This document shows, piece by piece, positions 7,913 to 16,173 of a DNA stretch of 64,000 bases. The number at the start of each line of letters is the position of its first letter. Position 1 is the first letter of the stretch. Location of the stretch: NCBI RefSeq assembly GCF_001865575.2, contig NZ_CP017563.2, positions 744,001 through 808,000 on the forward strand, in the 5' to 3' direction. The stretch comes from Paraburkholderia sprentiae WSM5005. Lineage in GTDB: Bacteria > Pseudomonadota > Gammaproteobacteria > Burkholderiales > Burkholderiaceae. The notes under the pieces are model-generated. The model made no database searches. It was given only the letters and a program-made list of their open reading frames with translations, and was not told the origin of the DNA. The position numbers were made by a program, and so were the translations under genes.

Positions 7913-9742
7913 TCAGTAGGTCCAGTTGATTGTGCCAAGAATGAGTGTTGCCTTGGGTCCGAGTGCCGCCGGTTGCGTCAGCGCGCGTCCCGCGAGCAAT
8001 TCGCCAGAGAGCAGTTGCCGATGCCATTGCCACTGTGTCCGCACGCCGAGTCCAGCGCCGACGAGCGACGGAAAACCCGGCACCGCGACAAGCGACGCCT
8101 TGCCCGCATCGAGGAACAGGTACGGTTCGATGCGCCCATCCTGCCATGCGGGCGCATTGACCCATGCGAGTTCGTTGCGCGAGTACAAACCGCGATCGCC
8201 CGCGATCTCGCCAGAACGGAATCCGCGCACGGTGTCCATGCCGCCGATGTAAAGCTGCTCGGAGCCGTACAGCGCGACGTTCGTGTACTGTCCGCCGAAC
8301 ACGCCGCGATACGCGAGTTGCGCGCGACCGAGCGAAGGCAGCGGGACGGTGAAGGTCGCGGTCGCATCGAATTTCGTGAACTGGCTATGCGCGTCGGCGC
8401 GCGCAATGTCCTGCCCGTTGTGATCCGCTTCGAACCACGGCAGCCCCTGTGAGATGCCGGCATCGAACGTGACACTGCCCGGCGCATCGGTGAGCACGAA
8501 CTTGTGCAACCAGTTGCCGCCCACGCGCAGCACGGCAATACGTTCGGGATCGAGACCGATGTCGTTGACCTCGCGATCCGTACGCCGCCACGACAGCGTC
8601 GCATCGAGGTTGACGATATCGGCCTGAGTGCGATCGAGCGCATAGTTCCAGCCGAGGATGTGGCTCAGTGTGCGGCCGTAAAGCAACGCGCTCGTGCCGA
8701 CCACCTGCTGGTACTCCGAATCCGACAACGTATAGCTGAACGTATGGCGGCCGAATGGCACCGCGAAGGCGCCGACCAGCGCGTTGCTGTCGGTGCTGTC
8801 GATGAAACTCAGGCTCAGCGATTCCTGCAAGCCGATCAGGTTGTCCGCCTCGATGCCCGCGCGATAGCGTGTGATCCCCGTCGCAGAGCTGCCGTAGTTA
8901 TCGACGCCGAGGTTGTAGTAGAGGCCGTCGCCGGAACGGTTACTGATGTCGACGACCGAATCGCCGACGCTTTGCCCCGGCAGCACCTGCACCGTCGCCT
9001 GGTTGCGCCGCAGGCGGTTGATCTGCGAGACGCCCTGGTCGATATCTTCCAGCCGCAACGGCGCGCCGGGCGCAGCCGGGAATGCGTTGCCGTAGCCCGC
9101 ATCCGTGAGCCAGCCCCCGCCCGCGGACCTCTCGCCCTCGCCGATGCGCTGAATCGGCTTGCCGTTGACCGTATAGCTGCCGATGTGGCCCACCTGAATC
9201 GTGATCGTCAGGGTGCCGCTGCCGAGGTTCTGCGGCCCGAGCAGCGCGCGAGTGGTGACGTAACCGGCACCCACGAACGCGTCGGTCAGCCGCTTCAGCA
9301 GGATGTTGATGCGATGGGAGCCGAGCGCGTGGCCCATGAACGGCGCGACGATCGCGTCGAGCTTCACCTGCGGCACACCAGATGGAGACACGAACGGCCT
9401 GTTGCCGGGTGTAGTCAACACGATATGGTTGACCTGGAACGTCGGGCCCTTTTCGACGATCTCGTCGATCGGGGTATCAGCCGGAATGTCGAGTGTGGTT
9501 TCTTCAGTCGACGGCGCGACAGTGATCGACGCAGGCGGCTGCGCGAGCTGCCGCTGCCGCGCCTGCTGACGCTGTTCGTCGATCAGTTGCTGACCGGGGT
9601 CCTGTACCGGGCGCACTAGCGTGCCCGCAGGCAACGCAGGCGGTGGCGTTTGTCCGAGCGACGGTATCGCGGTGGCAACCTGCAGCGCCGCTGCTGCAGC
9701 CAGTGTCATGCTCTTGCGGACGCGGAGTGGAGACCTGCGCAT
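7913..9742 (-). CDS. TpsB outer-membrane transporter of a two-partner secretion system (FhaC/ShlB/HecB family)
   Basis: A 609-residue protein. The start at 9742 is set by the TGATG overlap with the tpsA stop. A signal peptide (MTLAAAAALQVATAIPSLGQ region) is followed by a Gln/Arg-rich linker (QQLIDEQRQQARQRQLAQ), the first POTRA domain, then the second (LTITIQVGHIGSYTVNG), and a 16-strand barrel from about residue 260. The L6 loop motif VRGF is present in the MDTVRGFRSGEIAGDRG segment and the protein ends in a Tyr, the usual BAM signal. It should secrete the adjacent TpsA. It is the only tpsB in the window, so it may also serve the much larger TpsA encoded at 17.7-25.4 kb. Confidence 0.93.
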   Translation of the reverse strand: MRRSPLRVRKSMTLAAAAALQVATAIPSLGQTPPPALPAGTLVRPVQDPGQQLIDEQRQQARQRQLAQPPASITVAPSTEETTLDIPADTPIDEIVEKGPTFQVNHIVLTTPGNRPFVSPSGVPQVKLDAIVAPFMGHALGSHRINILLKRLTDAFVGAGYVTTRALLGPQNLGSGTLTITIQVGHIGSYTVNGKPIQRIGEGERSAGGGWLTDAGYGNAFPAAPGAPLRLEDIDQGVSQINRLRRNQATVQVLPGQSVGDSVVDISNRSGDGLYYNLGVDNYGSSATGITRYRAGIEADNLIGLQESLSLSFIDSTDSNALVGAFAVPFGRHTFSYTLSDSEYQQVVGTSALLYGRTLSHILGWNYALDRTQADIVNLDATLSWRRTDREVNDIGLDPERIAVLRVGGNWLHKFVLTDAPGSVTFDAGISQGLPWFEADHNGQDIARADAHSQFTKFDATATFTVPLPSLGRAQLAYRGVFGGQYTNVALYGSEQLYIGGMDTVRGFRSGEIAGDRGLYSRNELAWVNAPAWQDGRIEPYLFLDAGKASLVAVPGFPSLVGAGLGVRTQWQWHRQLLSGELLAGRALTQPAALGPKATLILGTINWTY

Positions 9743-11823
9743 CAGTAGCCGATCCACGTCGTCAGACCCAGATGTTGGCCAATCTGCACAGGGGTGGTCG
9801 ACGGTGCGCGCGCGGTCGTGATCGTGCCGGTGGCGCTCACGCCCTTCACGCCGTTGATAGAACCACCGTCGATGACCGCATCGCCGGTCAAATGCACAGC
9901 GCCGTCGGCGCTGAAACCGCCGCCGACGTCGCTCGCGATGATCTGCGCCCACGTGCTGCCGAAGAACGCCTTGAAGCCGTGATCCTGATTGATCGCCGAA
10001 TAGCCGGTGACCCCCTGTGCGTAGGTGACGGGCGCGGTGACGTCGATATCGCCTATCGCGAACACGTTGCCGCCGAGATTGCGCGCGACGTTGCCTGCGG
10101 TGATCGACAGACCGGCGCCGGACTGGATCGTGCCGCCGTAGGGCATGACGTCGCTCGATGCGCTCGAGTGGCAGAAGATCCAGCAGCTGCGCGAATAGCT
10201 TGCCTGGCCGGAGAACACCGCGCCGTTGGTAAAGGTGTCTTTCGCGCTGATGTTGATCCGGCCGTCATTCGACTGGATGATGCCGCCCGAGTTAGTCACG
10301 TTGTTGCCGGAGATCTTCACTGCGCCCGAGGTCGATGCGATGTACGCGAGTTGCGTCGGGTCATTGACGGTACCGTAGTCGACGTCGAAGCCGCTTGTCG
10401 CGTGCGTGAAGAACAGGAAGCTGCCGCCGGTGTGTGAGTAGGCAACGGGCGTGCCGTCGTTGACGCCGCTCGTGTGATCGATGACGTTCTGTATGCCGCC
10501 TTGCGCGGTGAGCGTTACGTCCTGGTTCGAGAGAATCCGGGCGTTGTCGTTTGTGATGTCGCCTTGCGCTGTCAGCGAAGTCGTGCCGTTCGCAGCGAAG
10601 ATGATGCCGAGATTCGCAGGGGTGGAGCGGTTCGTGATGTTGCCGTTCGCGGTGAGTGTGACGTTGCCGCCGGTGGCGCTGCCATCTGCGGCGATCGCGC
10701 CCGCCTGGATGACGCTGCCGGTGTTCGTAATGTCGCCGGTGCTGGTCAGGTTGACGGAACCCGCGAGCGCGCTCAGCGTCGATGGGCCGGTGGCATCGTC
10801 GTTCAATGCGATCGTGCCGGCGTTCACCGTCACGTCGTGCGCCGCGCTCATCTGCGCGCCGTGCAGCGACACGGTGCCGGGCGTCGTGATCGCGATGTCG
10901 TGTTCGGCCTTGATCGAACCGTCCGCAGCCATCACGTCGCCGTTCGTCGTGACAACGACATCGCCCGCGCTCGCGTAGATGTTGCCGAGGCTGCGTACGC
11001 CCGCCCCTTGATCGGTGACAATGAGCTGCACGCGGCCCGCGGTAAGACCGCCCGCCCGGGTGATGTCGACCGCATAACCCGCCCCCGGCACGCGGGGCGA
11101 ACTCAGGAAAACGAGCCAGTCGTGGCCGTTGTCGGATGGCGAGAAGCCGGTGTTCCACGTCGTCGTGCTGTTGCCGGTAATCGCGCGGATACCACCGGTC
11201 GAACTCGAATAGTCGTTCGTGACCGGGCCGTTGACCGCGAGCTGCTTCGAGACGAGGTCAAGGTTGATGAGCGTGCCCGTAAGACCGCCCCCGCCGATGG
11301 TGATCGCACCGCCGTTCGTCGTCAGCACGACGTCGCGCTGGATCTGCCCCGGCGCGAGTGTGATGTCGCTGAAGCTGACCTGACCGGTGGAGAGCACGAC
11401 GTGGCCCGCGTTGATGAAGCTGCCGCCATCGACGGTCACGCCGTTCGGATTCGCCAGGATAACGTTAGCGCGAGGGCCCAGCACATTGACCGCCCCCTGG
11501 ATCAGCGAGGGGTTCGTGCTCGTCACCTGGTTCACGATGGTGCGAGCGTTGATGCCCGTGTTATTCAGGTCCGCGCCTGCAGACGATACGTTAAACGAAC
11601 GGTATGTGTTGTTCGATACCCCGCCCACTGGCGGCGCGATGGCAACTGTCTGGTGACCGTTTGCAGCAGTCAAAACGCCTGTCGCGGTGCCACCGTCTGC
11701 GACGATCCCCGCGGCATATGAGCCCGGGAGCGCCAGCGCAAGCGCAATCCCGACGCACAACGGTTTCAACGCCATTGAGCCGCTTAAGCCGCGCTCGGAC
11801 TTTCCTTCCTTAGTTTTTCTCAT
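9742..11823 (-). CDS. Short TpsA exoprotein (filamentous hemagglutinin/HMW-type)
   Basis: About 693 residues, small for the family. A signal peptide (MALKPLCVGIALALALPGSYA region) is followed by a complete TPS secretion domain containing VNQVTSTNPSLIQG and the diagnostic NPNG motif (VILANPNGVTVDG), then parallel beta-helix repeats with many GDIT, NGNIT and AGDV turns. A pair of Cys residues (CWIFC, about residue 560) is placed like those of HMW-type adhesins. There is no pretoxin or VENN-like module, so this looks like an adhesin rather than a toxin carrier. The start at 11823 lies 10 bases after a small upstream gene; ATG 11775 is an alternative. The stop overlaps tpsB. Confidence 0.88.
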   Translation of the reverse strand: MRKTKEGKSERGLSGSMALKPLCVGIALALALPGSYAAGIVADGGTATGVLTAANGHQTVAIAPPVGGVSNNTYRSFNVSSAGADLNNTGINARTIVNQVTSTNPSLIQGAVNVLGPRANVILANPNGVTVDGGSFINAGHVVLSTGQVSFSDITLAPGQIQRDVVLTTNGGAITIGGGGLTGTLINLDLVSKQLAVNGPVTNDYSSSTGGIRAITGNSTTTWNTGFSPSDNGHDWLVFLSSPRVPGAGYAVDITRAGGLTAGRVQLIVTDQGAGVRSLGNIYASAGDVVVTTNGDVMAADGSIKAEHDIAITTPGTVSLHGAQMSAAHDVTVNAGTIALNDDATGPSTLSALAGSVNLTSTGDITNTGSVIQAGAIAADGSATGGNVTLTANGNITNRSTPANLGIIFAANGTTSLTAQGDITNDNARILSNQDVTLTAQGGIQNVIDHTSGVNDGTPVAYSHTGGSFLFFTHATSGFDVDYGTVNDPTQLAYIASTSGAVKISGNNVTNSGGIIQSNDGRINISAKDTFTNGAVFSGQASYSRSCWIFCHSSASSDVMPYGGTIQSGAGLSITAGNVARNLGGNVFAIGDIDVTAPVTYAQGVTGYSAINQDHGFKAFFGSTWAQIIASDVGGGFSADGAVHLTGDAVIDGGSINGVKGVSATGTITTARAPSTTPVQIGQHLGLTTWIGY

Positions 11824-11833
11824 TTTGATTTCG

Positions 11834-11971
11834 TCAGAAGCGAGCATCAGCACTGAATCCACCCAAACCGCCCCCGCTATTCGCAAAGCCGGCACAACCG
11901 AACATCCCGGATGCCGCGGTCAGCAAAGAAACTGCTGGGGCAGTTACGATTAGTCGCAGTAAAGATTTCAT
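11834..11971 (-). CDS. Small lipoprotein-like peptide (45 aa)
   Basis: A 45-residue reading frame that begins MKSLLRLIV and has a hydrophobic core ending in ASGMFGC, a loose lipobox, followed by a short Gly-rich mature part (GGGLGG). It is supported by its position: its ATG overlaps the stop of the preceding gene as ATGA (11968-11971), and its stop is 10 bases before the tpsA start. No strong ribosome-binding site is visible, as expected for a coupled gene. The function is unknown; a bacteriocin- or entericidin-like lipopeptide or an accessory of the exoprotein are guesses only. Confidence 0.55.
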   Translation of the reverse strand: MKSLLRLIVTAPAVSLLTAASGMFGCAGFANSGGGLGGFSADARF

Positions 11972-12228
11972 TCGGCTCGTACTCTGGCAGTTCGAGCCGG
12001 CAGCCGACCCGGAGTCCCATGCAGAGGTTGCAGCCCGAGCTGTCGGGTTCCAAAATGAACACAAAAAAATCCCATAGCGAACGCGCCGACTCCAATCCCG
12101 AACGACAGCCAAAAATAAACGTTCATGTCAAACATCTCGAACGCCCTGCCCAAACCGAGCATTCCAACGGCAAAAAAGACATTCCCCGCATTGATTGAAC
12201 CAACGCACCATGTTCGACCAAATTTCAT
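11968..12228 (-). CDS. Small membrane protein (86 aa), unknown function
   Basis: Two clear hydrophobic helices (NAGNVFFAVGMLGLG and VYFWLSFGIGVGAFAMGFF) and a basic C-terminal tail. The ribosome-binding site is weak. Its stop overlaps the ATG of the next small gene, and the gene lies inside a run of leftward genes leading into tpsA/tpsB. Base composition is less GC-rich than the surrounding genome. It could be an accessory of the TPS system or a membrane immunity protein left over from the toxin array upstream; no recognised domain was seen. Confidence 0.6.
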   Translation of the reverse strand: MKFGRTWCVGSINAGNVFFAVGMLGLGRAFEMFDMNVYFWLSFGIGVGAFAMGFFCVHFGTRQLGLQPLHGTPGRLPARTARVRAE

Positions 12229-12297
12229 TTAAATCTTATTCCAGTAAGTTCGTCACCCTAAAAATAGAATTCTCTACATGCCATTGGCCACCCTTGA

Positions 12298-12732
12298 TCA
12301 TGCAGGTACGGCGCGGATAGCAGACAGGCCTACATGGCGATCTGGTCCATGGAGTTCGTCAGGCGCCGCAACGAATACAAACTGCGACATAAGACAGATC
12401 AGGAAGCCGAGCAACAGAGCCGTTCGCCTGGTCGAGAAGAACGCGCTTTTGCCGTGAACATGTCGAGCGTATTCCCCTGCTCGAGCAATAAAGTACGTGC
12501 CCAGCACCTTGCCCGGAGCAGGTTCGTCTATCAGATGCCCACTTCCCTGAATGAATCGGGCAAGCAAACCTGCGCCAACGAATGCCGTTGCGACATGCAC
12601 GTAGGTAATAAAGCCAGGCTGAACAACCCCGTCGTAGTCTTTGCAGAACATCAAATTAACACACGCAGAAATCGCTGCAATTATGAAACAGCAGAGACCC
12701 GTGATAGCCCATGATTTTTGAAATTTCGTCAC
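12298..12732 (-). CDS. Small integral membrane protein (144 aa), unknown function
   Basis: It starts with GTG at 12732, with GAGG 8 bases upstream. Helices are visible at about residues 8-30 (WAITGLCCFIIAAISACVNL), 42-62 (ITYVHVATAFVGAGLLARF) and 100-122 (TALLLGFLICLMSQFVFVAA). No family is recognised. It is the first gene of the leftward run 12732 to 7007 and is 69 bases from the next gene. GC content is low for this genome, suggesting acquired DNA. The last 15 residues look less membrane-like and a late frameshift cannot be excluded. Confidence 0.6.
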   Translation of the reverse strand: MTKFQKSWAITGLCCFIIAAISACVNLMFCKDYDGVVQPGFITYVHVATAFVGAGLLARFIQGSGHLIDEPAPGKVLGTYFIARAGEYARHVHGKSAFFSTRRTALLLGFLICLMSQFVFVAAPDELHGPDRHVGLSAIRAVPA

Positions 12733-13188
12733 CGTCCAACCTCAACTCGTTCGATTGGGCAAAACATACACAAAGGCGCGACAGCCATATCGTTCTGTTG
12801 TTGCGCACGAGTTGCCTACGCTTGTCAACGCGACACCTGCTCATTCTGGAATCGAATGGTCTCGCCCGATCAAACACAATTCTTTTGCAGTCGGTACGTT
12901 ATCCCGCCAAATAACCATGCGACCTCGCATTGGCAAACGACCTGATGCCATCCTGCTTTCCGGATTTTTTGCCCCGACGCACTTTCCCGGCGCACGCGCG
13001 AGCTTCGTTAAAGAGCAATGCGCAGCAGCCCCCGCGCGCGGATGCACGAAGTCTAACCGCGCTGCACTGGTCAAACTGTCAAGGTTTGTGAAGCCGCCTG
13101 GCGGCTGCGGCTAAAGGAGAGGCGCTGGCTGCGCAGGCTGGACTGCCGGAGCCGGCTTGTACGAATGGGCGGTATGGGGATGGCGAGC
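12733..13188. other. Intergenic stretch upstream of the TPS operon
   Basis: About 455 bases of lower GC with no convincing gene on either strand. It should hold the promoter of the leftward operon that begins at 12732. A TTGACA is present on the minus strand at 12828-12823 but no matching -10 box lies 16-18 bases downstream, so no promoter is called. Confidence 0.4.
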
Positions 13189-13540
13189 TTACCCGCCGCT
13201 TTCCTCGCCCGTCTCGTCATCGAGCGCCGCCAGCAGGTCGGTCGCCGTAGCGGGCGGCCCGTCTTCGACGTCGATGGGGTTCGGCGTCGATCTTGTGAGC
13301 CGCGCCGGATGCGTCGCTGTGTGGATGTCCTTCAGCGCCCGGAGCTCACCCGCATAGAGCCGCTGAGCAGCGACGTCGCCGCAACGATCGTCGCAGGCTG
13401 ACCCTGATCGGTGACGCCCTGGCCGTCCGTCACCGCCGTGGCCATCGAGTTCGCCGTCGCAGCCGACACGGCCCCGCGAACGCCACCGCCTGCGCGTCCA
13501 GTTCCCCAGGCAGCGGAACTCGCGCGCCCTAACGCCGCAT
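13189..13540 (-). pseudogene. Decayed coding sequence next to the IS element
   Basis: The minus strand reads as coding in pieces that change frame: an Ala/Thr-rich segment (SAATANSMATAVTDGQGVTD) and then, in another frame, LYAGELRALKDIHTATHPARL ending EETGEESGG-like at a stop at 13189-13191. Third-position GC and composition look coding, but no start or single frame covers it. The family is not recognised; phage-derived or toxin-related origin are both possible. It directly abuts the left end of the IS. Confidence 0.35.
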
Positions 13541-13544
13541 CTAG

Positions 13545-14398
13545 AGCGTGTTAGGCACTTTTGTTAAGGGCTGCAAAGTGGACAAGCATAAGCACCGAGA
13601 ATACGACGAAGTGCAAACCAGCCAGGGTTTCGGGCAATCGCTCATAGTCTCTGGCCAGCCGGCGGAAGCGGTTGAGCCAGCCAAAGCTGCGTTCGACCAC
13701 CCAGCGACGCGGCAGCAACACGAAGCCCTTTTTCGCCTCCGGCAGCTTGATGACCTGAAGCTCGATCCCTTCGTCGAGGGCCGCCTGCGCAGGTTCTTCG
13801 CCGGTATATCCCTGATCGGCGAACGCCACCCTGACCGTCTGGCCCGTGGCCTGCTGAACTTGGCGGGCCAGTTCTCCGACCTGCGCGCGTTTCTGTTCGT
13901 TGGCCGGCGTAACGTGTACAGCTAGCAATTGCCCCAACGTATCAACCGCCATGTGGACCTTGCTGCCACGTTTGCTTCTGTAGCCGTCGTAACCGGCGCG
14001 AGGCCCACTCTCGCAAGTCGACTGCAGGGTCCGCCCGTCGAGAATGACTGCGCTGGGTTGACCTCGACGGTCCTGCGCAACCCGGATGATCGAACGCAGG
14101 TCGCTCACCATGGCCTCGAAACAGCCTGCCTGAATCCACCGTTGCGTCTGTTGGTAGACCAACTCCCACGGCGGAAAGTCGTTGGGCAACAACCGCCACG
14201 GCGCGCCCGCGCGCACGATCCAGCGCAGCGCGTTGAACATCTCGCGCAATTCGTAGCGGCGCTGCGGTGTGTCTTTGCTCATCAAGGTCAGATACGAGCA
14301 GCGAAATACCACCCATCATCCAACACATCCGTTGGATAGAGCCTGCGTTTTTTCATCCCGCCAGGATACCAGGTCTGGCGCGACGTTCCTAACACGCT
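13545..14398 (-). mobile_element. IS5-family insertion sequence (IS427-like), about 854 bp
   Basis: Terminal inverted repeats GAGCGTGTTAGG (13545-13556) and CCTAACACGCTC (14387-14398) are flanked on both sides by CTAG (13541-13544 and 14399-14402), the target pattern favoured by IS427-group elements. It encodes a DDE transposase on the minus strand. The element interrupts decayed toxin-related sequence on both sides. Confidence 0.9.
13551..14356 (-). pseudogene. IS5-family transposase, frameshifted near its N-terminus
   Basis: The first 21 codons (ATG at 14356, MKKRRLYPTDV...GWYFAAR) are in one frame and end at a TGA two codons later; the rest (YLTLMSKDTPQRRYELREMF onward, 13551-14312) is in another. 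In the family these are one continuous polypeptide, so a single base appears to be missing between CGT and ATC near 14294. The remainder is intact, with DDE-type motifs: ILDGRTLQST, the SKRGSKVHMAVDT segment, FADQGYTGE and the RRWVVERSFGW motif of IS5 transposases. There is no A-tract at the break, so programmed frameshifting is unlikely. Confidence 0.85.
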
Positions 14399-14401
14399 CT
14401 A

Positions 14402-14735
14402 GCGCCCGTTTCTGGGTCGATAGTAGTGATCTTGGTGACCTTGGCACTGCTCATCAACCCGGGAAATCAGCCGTTTCACAAACGTTGCCATGCCAGAGAT
14501 TCGAGCCGATAACCGCGCGAACTGATCCCGATGCCCCTGCCGCGTACTGCGCGGAAATATGCCATGCTTTCACCACCGCTGGATTCGATGCATCCCACGC
14601 TCGCATTTGGATTCCGTTTTGCGCAATCAACATTTGGAGCGTCGTGCGGTCGTTCAGTGGAGCGATTTGGGCTGCAATATCGTGGCCGCCAACTCCGTTA
14701 GTTCGCCCTGACCAGAAGAATGCCGTGTTCGTTTA
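14402..14735 (-). pseudogene. Remnant of a polymorphic-toxin C-terminal domain
   Basis: After an in-frame TAA the minus strand reads TAFFWSGRTNGVGG, LNDRTTLQMLIAQNG, MRAWDASNPAVVKAW and SVRAVIGSNLWHGNV, then hits TGA at 14454-14456. Shifting one base lets the sense continue (LMSSAKVTKITTIDPETGA) up to the IS boundary. From memory this resembles a toxin domain (FWSGR...GG; ELPALK; DPxTG) found at the ends of Rhs/CDI proteins, but no enzymatic activity can be assigned. The domain is broken by a frameshift and by the IS and lacks a carrier; it is presumably dead. It lies just downstream of the immunity-type gene at 14777. Confidence 0.6.
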
Positions 14736-14776
14736 GGTCGCGACGGGATTGCTGTTCGGGGCAACTCATTCAAGCC

Positions 14777-15079
14777 CTAAATAGCACCAGATTGCTTGAG
14801 GCGTTCCGAAATGTCTCCGAGCCGACGTAATGCGACCCAAGGGTCCGAGGCAAGCTCCTGGGGATCGACATCCAGCAGATGAGCATACCCATCCGCCACC
14901 TTTCCTAACGTTCCCTCGACAACAAGCGTAAGTTCTTGTTCACTCGCACAGTCGTTCAAGATATTCCGCAACGCGGAATAAAAGGCGGCGTTGTATTGGG
15001 AAAGGTTAGCGAGCCGCTTTCTTTCCCAGTTCGATGCCAGCCAATCGAGATCCGCTCTCAACTCAGGGCTTAGCTTCAT
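14777..15079 (-). CDS. Putative immunity protein of the orphan toxin cassette (100 aa)
   Basis: A small, acidic, helical soluble protein (MKLSPELRADLDWLASNW start; LRNILNDCASEQELTLVVEG). ATG 15079 is preceded by GAGG at a usable distance; a TTG at 15094 overlapping the toxin stop is an alternative start. It follows the TNT-like toxin domain by 11 bases, the invariable place of an immunity gene in CDI-type cassettes. No family is recognised, so the immunity role rests on position, size and charge. Confidence 0.65.
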   Translation of the reverse strand: MKLSPELRADLDWLASNWERKRLANLSQYNAAFYSALRNILNDCASEQELTLVVEGTLGKVADGYAHLLDVDPQELASDPWVALRRLGDISERLKQSGAI

Positions 15080-15090
15080 AATCCATATCC

Positions 15091-15471
15091 TCAATTCAAT
15101 TTCGGGCCGATCGTAACTGGCGGATTGCTACCGTATCTCGCCCCACCGGGTACAAATACCTGCCACCCACCCCCGGTCTGAACTCCGTTCCAATTCTGCG
15201 GGGCGACGATGCCCTCTGACACGGGAATCGGACGGTTAATCGTCGCCACGTTGAGCGCCGTTGCAGGATTGCTCGGTGGCAATGCCAGTGTATTCGTCAC
15301 CTGCCCCGGCGTTTGACCTGCAGTCCCCGGAGTAAGAAACTGTCCGGACGCCGGGTTAGCAGAGCCACCAGAGTATGCTCCAAAGGTTTCTCCGGGCAGA
15401 GCGTTGCGGACATAGATTGGCCCCTGAAACGAACTTACGAAACTATCGATCTGGCTTCGCGGCAGCCCCAT
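15091..15471 (-). CDS. Orphan CdiA-CT toxin domain, TNT-like, separated from its carrier piece by an amber codon
   Basis: 126 residues from ATG 15471, but the same frame continues upstream through eight codons to a TAG at 15495-15493 and then into the pretoxin fragment, so this is the end of one split gene. The sequence carries features of the TNT (tuberculosis necrotizing toxin) NAD+-glycohydrolase family: an early RNALPGETFG, SGQFLTP, a central RPIPVSEGIVAPQNW and GGGWQVF. This assignment is by motif memory and is moderate. Without the fused delivery part the domain could be expressed only in the cytoplasm or by stop-codon readthrough. The adjacent small gene is the likely antitoxin. Confidence 0.6.
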   Translation of the reverse strand: MGLPRSQIDSFVSSFQGPIYVRNALPGETFGAYSGGSANPASGQFLTPGTAGQTPGQVTNTLALPPSNPATALNVATINRPIPVSEGIVAPQNWNGVQTGGGWQVFVPGGARYGSNPPVTIGPKLN

Positions 15472-15492
15472 CTGTTGCAGATATTGCGCTGC

Positions 15493-16173
15493 CTAGTCGG
15501 ATGTAATTTGATACCGTGATGTCGGTGCGCCGGGAGCAAGCGAAGGGCTCGCCGGAACACCCTCTATGGTTGAACCGTTGGGCAACGAAAACGAGACCAA
15601 ATTGTTCGGGGCCCGACTGCCAAGTCCAGTAATTCCATCAACCGCGCCAGAGACGTCCAATGGCGAGATTGCGGCAAACATGGTCGCCCACGTCGAGGAG
15701 CCCGACGAAGCTAACATTGCCTGATATTGATTCTGTTGGGCGACCGCGTTGGAAACGCTGTTCCAGTTCGACGTTGCGATGGACTTCGCACTGGAAGCCT
15801 GATTCGCCAGCGACTCCATGAACTGCGTGCATTTCGTGCCGCCCTGCCAGGCCGCCTCGATGTCGGCTTCGCTCACTCCGCCCGATTGCATCGCGTCGTA
15901 TTGCACCTGCTGGCAGTCGGACGTGCTGTTGCAGTTCTGTGCAGCCTGTTGCTGCTGCGTGGAAATCGACTGGTAGTTCGCAACTGTCTGGCTGACGCAC
16001 GACGTATCCCCCTGCGCACACCCCTTCAGCGTCGTCAGCAGGCTTTGCACCTGCCAGTGATTCAGGTAATTGTTCAGCGTCTCATTCTCTGCCGCCGTTG
16101 CCGCGCCCTGTGCGTTGTAGCCCAGCGCACCGGCAAGACCGCCACCGGCCAGCATCGAAATCGCCACCAGCAT
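15493..16173 (-). CDS. CdiA-type pretoxin fragment (226 aa), 5'-truncated, ended by an in-frame TAG
   Basis: It begins within a segment closely matching the pretoxin/CT junction of the large TpsA at 18.3-18.4 kb: GALGYNAQGAATAAENETLNNYL here versus GALGLNVQGAVTAAQNETLNNF there. A region rich in Gln, Ser and Cys follows, then a linker (RAPNNLVSFSLPNGSTIEG). Homology to the large exoprotein starts about 12 codons before the ATG and stops abruptly, so this is a displaced C-terminal cassette, not a whole exoprotein. The amber codon at 15495-15493 separates it from the toxin domain in the same frame. Confidence 0.65.
   Translation of the reverse strand: MLVAISMLAGGGLAGALGYNAQGAATAAENETLNNYLNHWQVQSLLTTLKGCAQGDTSCVSQTVANYQSISTQQQQAAQNCNSTSDCQQVQYDAMQSGGVSEADIEAAWQGGTKCTQFMESLANQASSAKSIATSNWNSVSNAVAQQNQYQAMLASSGSSTWATMFAAISPLDVSGAVDGITGLGSRAPNNLVSFSLPNGSTIEGVPASPSLAPGAPTSRYQITSD

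Noticed and set aside
6797..8452. Long plus-strand frame across the parvulin and tpsB
   Set aside because: It crosses the convergent gap and two supported minus-strand genes, and its product is low-complexity Arg/Leu-rich.
9743..9952. 70-codon N-terminal extension of tpsB
   Set aside because: It is Arg-rich antiphase sequence of the tpsA end; the TGATG overlap at 9742 and the signal peptide fix the start.
12823..12828. TTGACA as the -35 box of the TPS operon
   Set aside because: The hexamer 17 bases downstream is CGCAAC, with no acceptable -10 at 16-18 bases.
14294..14356. Programmed frameshift in the IS transposase
   Set aside because: The A-tract near the start codon lies 50 bases from the break and slipping there would meet a stop; a lost base is the simpler reading.
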